DNA from: Candidatus Eiseniibacteriota bacterium
Lineage (GTDB): Bacteria; Joyebacterota; Joyebacteria; Joyebacterales; Joyebacteraceae
DNA: 7,055 nt
Direction: 5' to 3'
Assembly (NCBI GenBank): GCA_030638405.1
Contig: DAOWER010000206.1
Span: 1-7,055 of the forward strand
Within the stretch, counting starts at the first letter, position 1; every line of letters begins with the position of its first letter. This document shows positions 5,203 through 7,055 of this stretch, in pieces. The notes beneath the pieces were generated by a model that did no database searches, was not told the DNA's origin, and was given only the letters and a program-made list of their open reading frames with translations. Made by a program: the position numbers and the translations under genes.

Positions 5203-6333
5203 ATGAAGACATCACTGATGGTCGCCGGGTCAGTGCTTGCCGCCACCATTCTTGTGGCCGGCGGGTGCGGGCCGCGTGGAGGTCCCGGGGAGGAGCGGGC
5301 CGTCGAGCGTGTTCCCGTTCGGGTCGTTGAAATTGTGACCGGGCCGGTCACGGCGACCGTGACCGCGACGGGTACGATCAACGCCAGGGATGACGTTCCG
5401 ATCAGCGCCGAGGCGGGTGGACGTGTTATCGAGGTGGTGGCTCGGGTGGGGGACAGAGTGTCCGAAGGTGATGTTCTGGTGCAACTGGACGGCGAACTCG
5501 CTGAACTTTCGCTGCGCCAGGCCGAGGCTCAGGTTCTTCTTGCCGAGGCCGAGCTGGCCGACGCCGAGGTCGGCCTCGAGAGAGCACAGAGCCTCTGGGA
5601 GAGCGGCGACATAGCGGCCGCCGAACTGGAGGGCTCGGAACGCCGCGCCAAGTCCGCGCGCGCGTCCTTCGCGGCGGCGTCTGCCGGGCTGGGCAGCGCC
5701 CAGCGGCAGCTCAGGAATACCGAGATCAAGAGCCCCATCGACGGCTCCGTGGCGTTCGTGTATGCGGAAGAGGGTCAATTCATAGCAGTGGGCACGCCGG
5801 TCGCCCACGTGGTCAACGACGACGTTGTCGAGATCGACCTCGGGCTGAGCGAAGACCAGGTGCCCGACATCCGTCCGCGCCGAACCGCCACGGTCCGCGT
5901 GCGCGCGCTTGCCGGAGAGCTCTTCGATGGGAAGGTCGAATACGTCGGCAGGCGCGCTGACGATATGACGAAGACGTATCCCGTCAGGGTCGTCCTGCGA
6001 AACTCCGCTCATCGACTGCGCGCGGGAATGGTCGCCGAGGTGACGATCGCCGCCAAGGAGTTCAGCGACGTCGTGGTCATCGAGCGCGACTGGGTCGTCG
6101 AGCGCTACGGCGAGCCGGGTGTCTATGTCGCCTCGGACTCGCTTGCCGTCTTGAAGCGCCTGGTGCTGGGGAAGGTCGTCGGGGACCGCGTCATCGTTAC
6201 GTCCGGCCTTGCGCCCGGCGACCTGATGGTCACCTTCGGACACGACCGGCTGACGGAGGGTTCCCTGCTCGATATCAAGGGTGCGCCGGGGGACACCGCG
6301 GACCAGCACGCCTCCGGGAGCGATGAGAGATGA
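5203..6333 (+). CDS. RND efflux periplasmic adaptor (membrane fusion protein)
   Basis: This 376-residue protein should bridge the RND permease and the TolC-family channel. Its N-terminus has Lys2, a hydrophobic core and Val-Ala-Gly-Gly-Cys with Cys22, so it is probably an inner-membrane-anchored lipoprotein, although Ala at -3 makes the lipobox weak. Domains in order: first lipoyl half (67-96, Gly-Gly-Arg-Val-Ile-Glu-Val, then Val-Gly-Asp-Arg-Val-Ser-Glu-Gly-Asp-Val-Leu); Ala/Glu/Leu-rich helical hairpin (97-172); second lipoyl half (173-205, Ile-Lys-Ser-Pro-Ile-Asp-Gly and Glu-Gly-Gln-Phe); beta-barrel (208-284); membrane-proximal domain (286-356, with Leu-Gly-Lys-Val-Val-Gly-Asp-Arg-Val and Gly-Leu-Ala-Pro-Gly-Asp). 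The ATG at 5203 is chosen over the GTG at 5197 because of ribosome-site spacing. It starts 2 nt after the TolC-family stop and its stop overlaps the permease start. The hairpin length and domain set are standard; the exported substrate is not deducible. Confidence 0.93.
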   Translation: MKTSLMVAGSVLAATILVAGGCGPRGGPGEERAVERVPVRVVEIVTGPVTATVTATGTINARDDVPISAEAGGRVIEVVARVGDRVSEGDVLVQLDGELAELSLRQAEAQVLLAEAELADAEVGLERAQSLWESGDIAAAELEGSERRAKSARASFAAASAGLGSAQRQLRNTEIKSPIDGSVAFVYAEEGQFIAVGTPVAHVVNDDVVEIDLGLSEDQVPDIRPRRTATVRVRALAGELFDGKVEYVGRRADDMTKTYPVRVVLRNSAHRLRAGMVAEVTIAAKEFSDVVVIERDWVVERYGEPGVYVASDSLAVLKRLVLGKVVGDRVIVTSGLAPGDLMVTFGHDRLTEGSLLDIKGAPGDTADQHASGSDER

Positions 6334-7055
6334 CGATAGGCGAGTTCTCCGTAAGACAGCCTGTCCTCGTGAATCTCGTCTTCATCGCCGTCGTCATCGT
6401 CGGGCTGTACACCTTCTTCAGCATGCCCGCCGAGCTCCTCCCGAACGTCAGCATGGACGAGGCCATCGTTGTCGTCGTCTATCCCGGCGTCTCCCCGGAG
6501 GAGATGGAGACCCTCGTCACGAAGCCTCTCGAGGAGGAGATCGAGGGTGTCGACGACGTGGACTACGTCGCGTCGACGTCTGGCGAGAGCCGCGCGGTAG
6601 TGGACGTCCGCTTCAAGCCGGGCCTCTCCGACGAGGAGTTCGACAGACGTCTGCTCGATCTCAGGGCCGCAGTCGACAACGCTCGATCGAAGATCCCCGA
6701 TGAGGCCGAGGACCCCCGGGTCATTCCCATCAAGCTGGGTGAAGTCATCCCGATCATGGCCGTCAGTCTCGGCGGCGAGGTCAGCGACACCGCTCTGCGG
6801 GAGATCGGTGAGGATCTGAGGGACAGGGTCCTTGACGTGAGCGGAGTGCGAAGCGTCGAGATCGTCGGCGCCAGAGAGCAGGAGATCTGGGTCGAGCTGG
6901 ACGCCGACCGACTGGCGTCCTACAACATCCCAGTGAGCCGCGTCGTCGGCTCACTGGCCGCGCGCAACATGAACGTGCCGGGTGGAACGCTCGATATCGG
7001 AGCGTCCGAGTACATCGTGCGGACGCTCGGTGAGTTCGAGGATCTTCAGGACATC
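6330..7055 (+). CDS. RND efflux permease subunit, N-terminal fragment
   Basis: The frame opens at ATG 6330, which overlaps the adaptor stop (ATGA), and stays open for 242 codons to the right edge. Family members have about 1000-1050 residues, so about a quarter is present. Residues 11-31 are the first transmembrane helix (Pro-Val-Leu-Val-Asn-Leu-Val-Phe-Ile start). The first porter subdomains follow, with Leu-Leu-Pro-Asn-Val (36-40), Tyr-Pro-Gly-Val-Ser-Pro-Glu-Glu-Met-Glu (51-60), Pro-Leu-Glu-Glu-Glu-Ile (66-71), Phe-Lys-Pro-Gly (95-98) and Leu-Asp-Val-Ser-Gly-Val (168-173). These match the AcrB/HAE family of proton-driven drug and hydrophobe exporters. The proton-relay Asp residues of helix 4 are outside the window. 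A GGGAG 9 nt upstream and coupling to the adaptor stop should drive translation. The pump family is clear; the substrate class is not. Confidence 0.95.
   Translation, partial: MTIGEFSVRQPVLVNLVFIAVVIVGLYTFFSMPAELLPNVSMDEAIVVVVYPGVSPEEMETLVTKPLEEEIEGVDDVDYVASTSGESRAVVDVRFKPGLSDEEFDRRLLDLRAAVDNARSKIPDEAEDPRVIPIKLGEVIPIMAVSLGGEVSDTALREIGEDLRDRVLDVSGVRSVEIVGAREQEIWVELDADRLASYNIPVSRVVGSLAARNMNVPGGTLDIGASEYIVRTLGEFEDLQDI

Noticed and set aside
3995..5215. Minus-strand open frame of 406 codons opposite the TolC-family gene
   Set aside because: Shadow frame of a strongly supported gene; no ribosome site or recognisable motif.
5230..6309. Minus-strand open frame of 359 codons opposite the adaptor gene
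   Set aside because: Shadow frame within a coupled operon; no recognisable motif.

Overview
The window comes from a GC-rich Gram-negative (diderm) bacterium. It encodes an outer-membrane factor of the TolC family, a periplasmic adaptor, an RND pump and a predicted outer-membrane beta-barrel protein. A CBM9-like/DUF5916 protein next to M16 peptidase and RND genes is common in GC-rich environmental phyla such as Gemmatimonadota, Acidobacteriota and the Eisenbacteria/Latescibacteria-like lineages. That placement is inference; no marker gene in the window fixes the taxon. All genes look chromosomal and vertically kept: codon use is uniformly GC-rich, and I see no transposase, integrase, tRNA, rRNA or CRISPR.

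Layout. Bases 1-166 (minus strand) hold the first 55 codons of an exported M16 zinc peptidase. Bases 167-511 are a divergent intergenic region with one sigma70-like promoter facing each way. Bases 512-1279 (plus) encode an inositol-monophosphatase-family phosphatase. Bases 1414-3618 (plus, GTG start) encode a secreted CBM9-like/DUF5916 protein. Bases 3619-3772 contain a long GC-rich hairpin (likely terminator) and then a strong promoter-like element. From 3773 to the right edge lies an efflux operon: TolC-family protein (3773-5200), lipoprotein-like RND adaptor (5203-6333) and the start of an RND permease (6330 onward, cut by the window edge).

How the genes work together. The last three genes form a complete set of parts for a tripartite inner membrane-periplasm-outer membrane pump. 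They are packed with a 2-nt gap and an ATGA overlap, so they are probably co-transcribed and translationally coupled from the promoter near 3696-3725. The substrate cannot be told from the sequence. The phosphatase and the DUF5916 protein may share a transcript, since no convincing promoter separates them, but they have no obvious functional link.

Overall this is a fairly ordinary region. I did not find a new system. The points most worth a second look are six cysteines confined to the exported N-terminal part of the DUF5916 protein, the tandem acidic/proline-alanine tail of the TolC-family protein, and the structured leader of the M16 gene.
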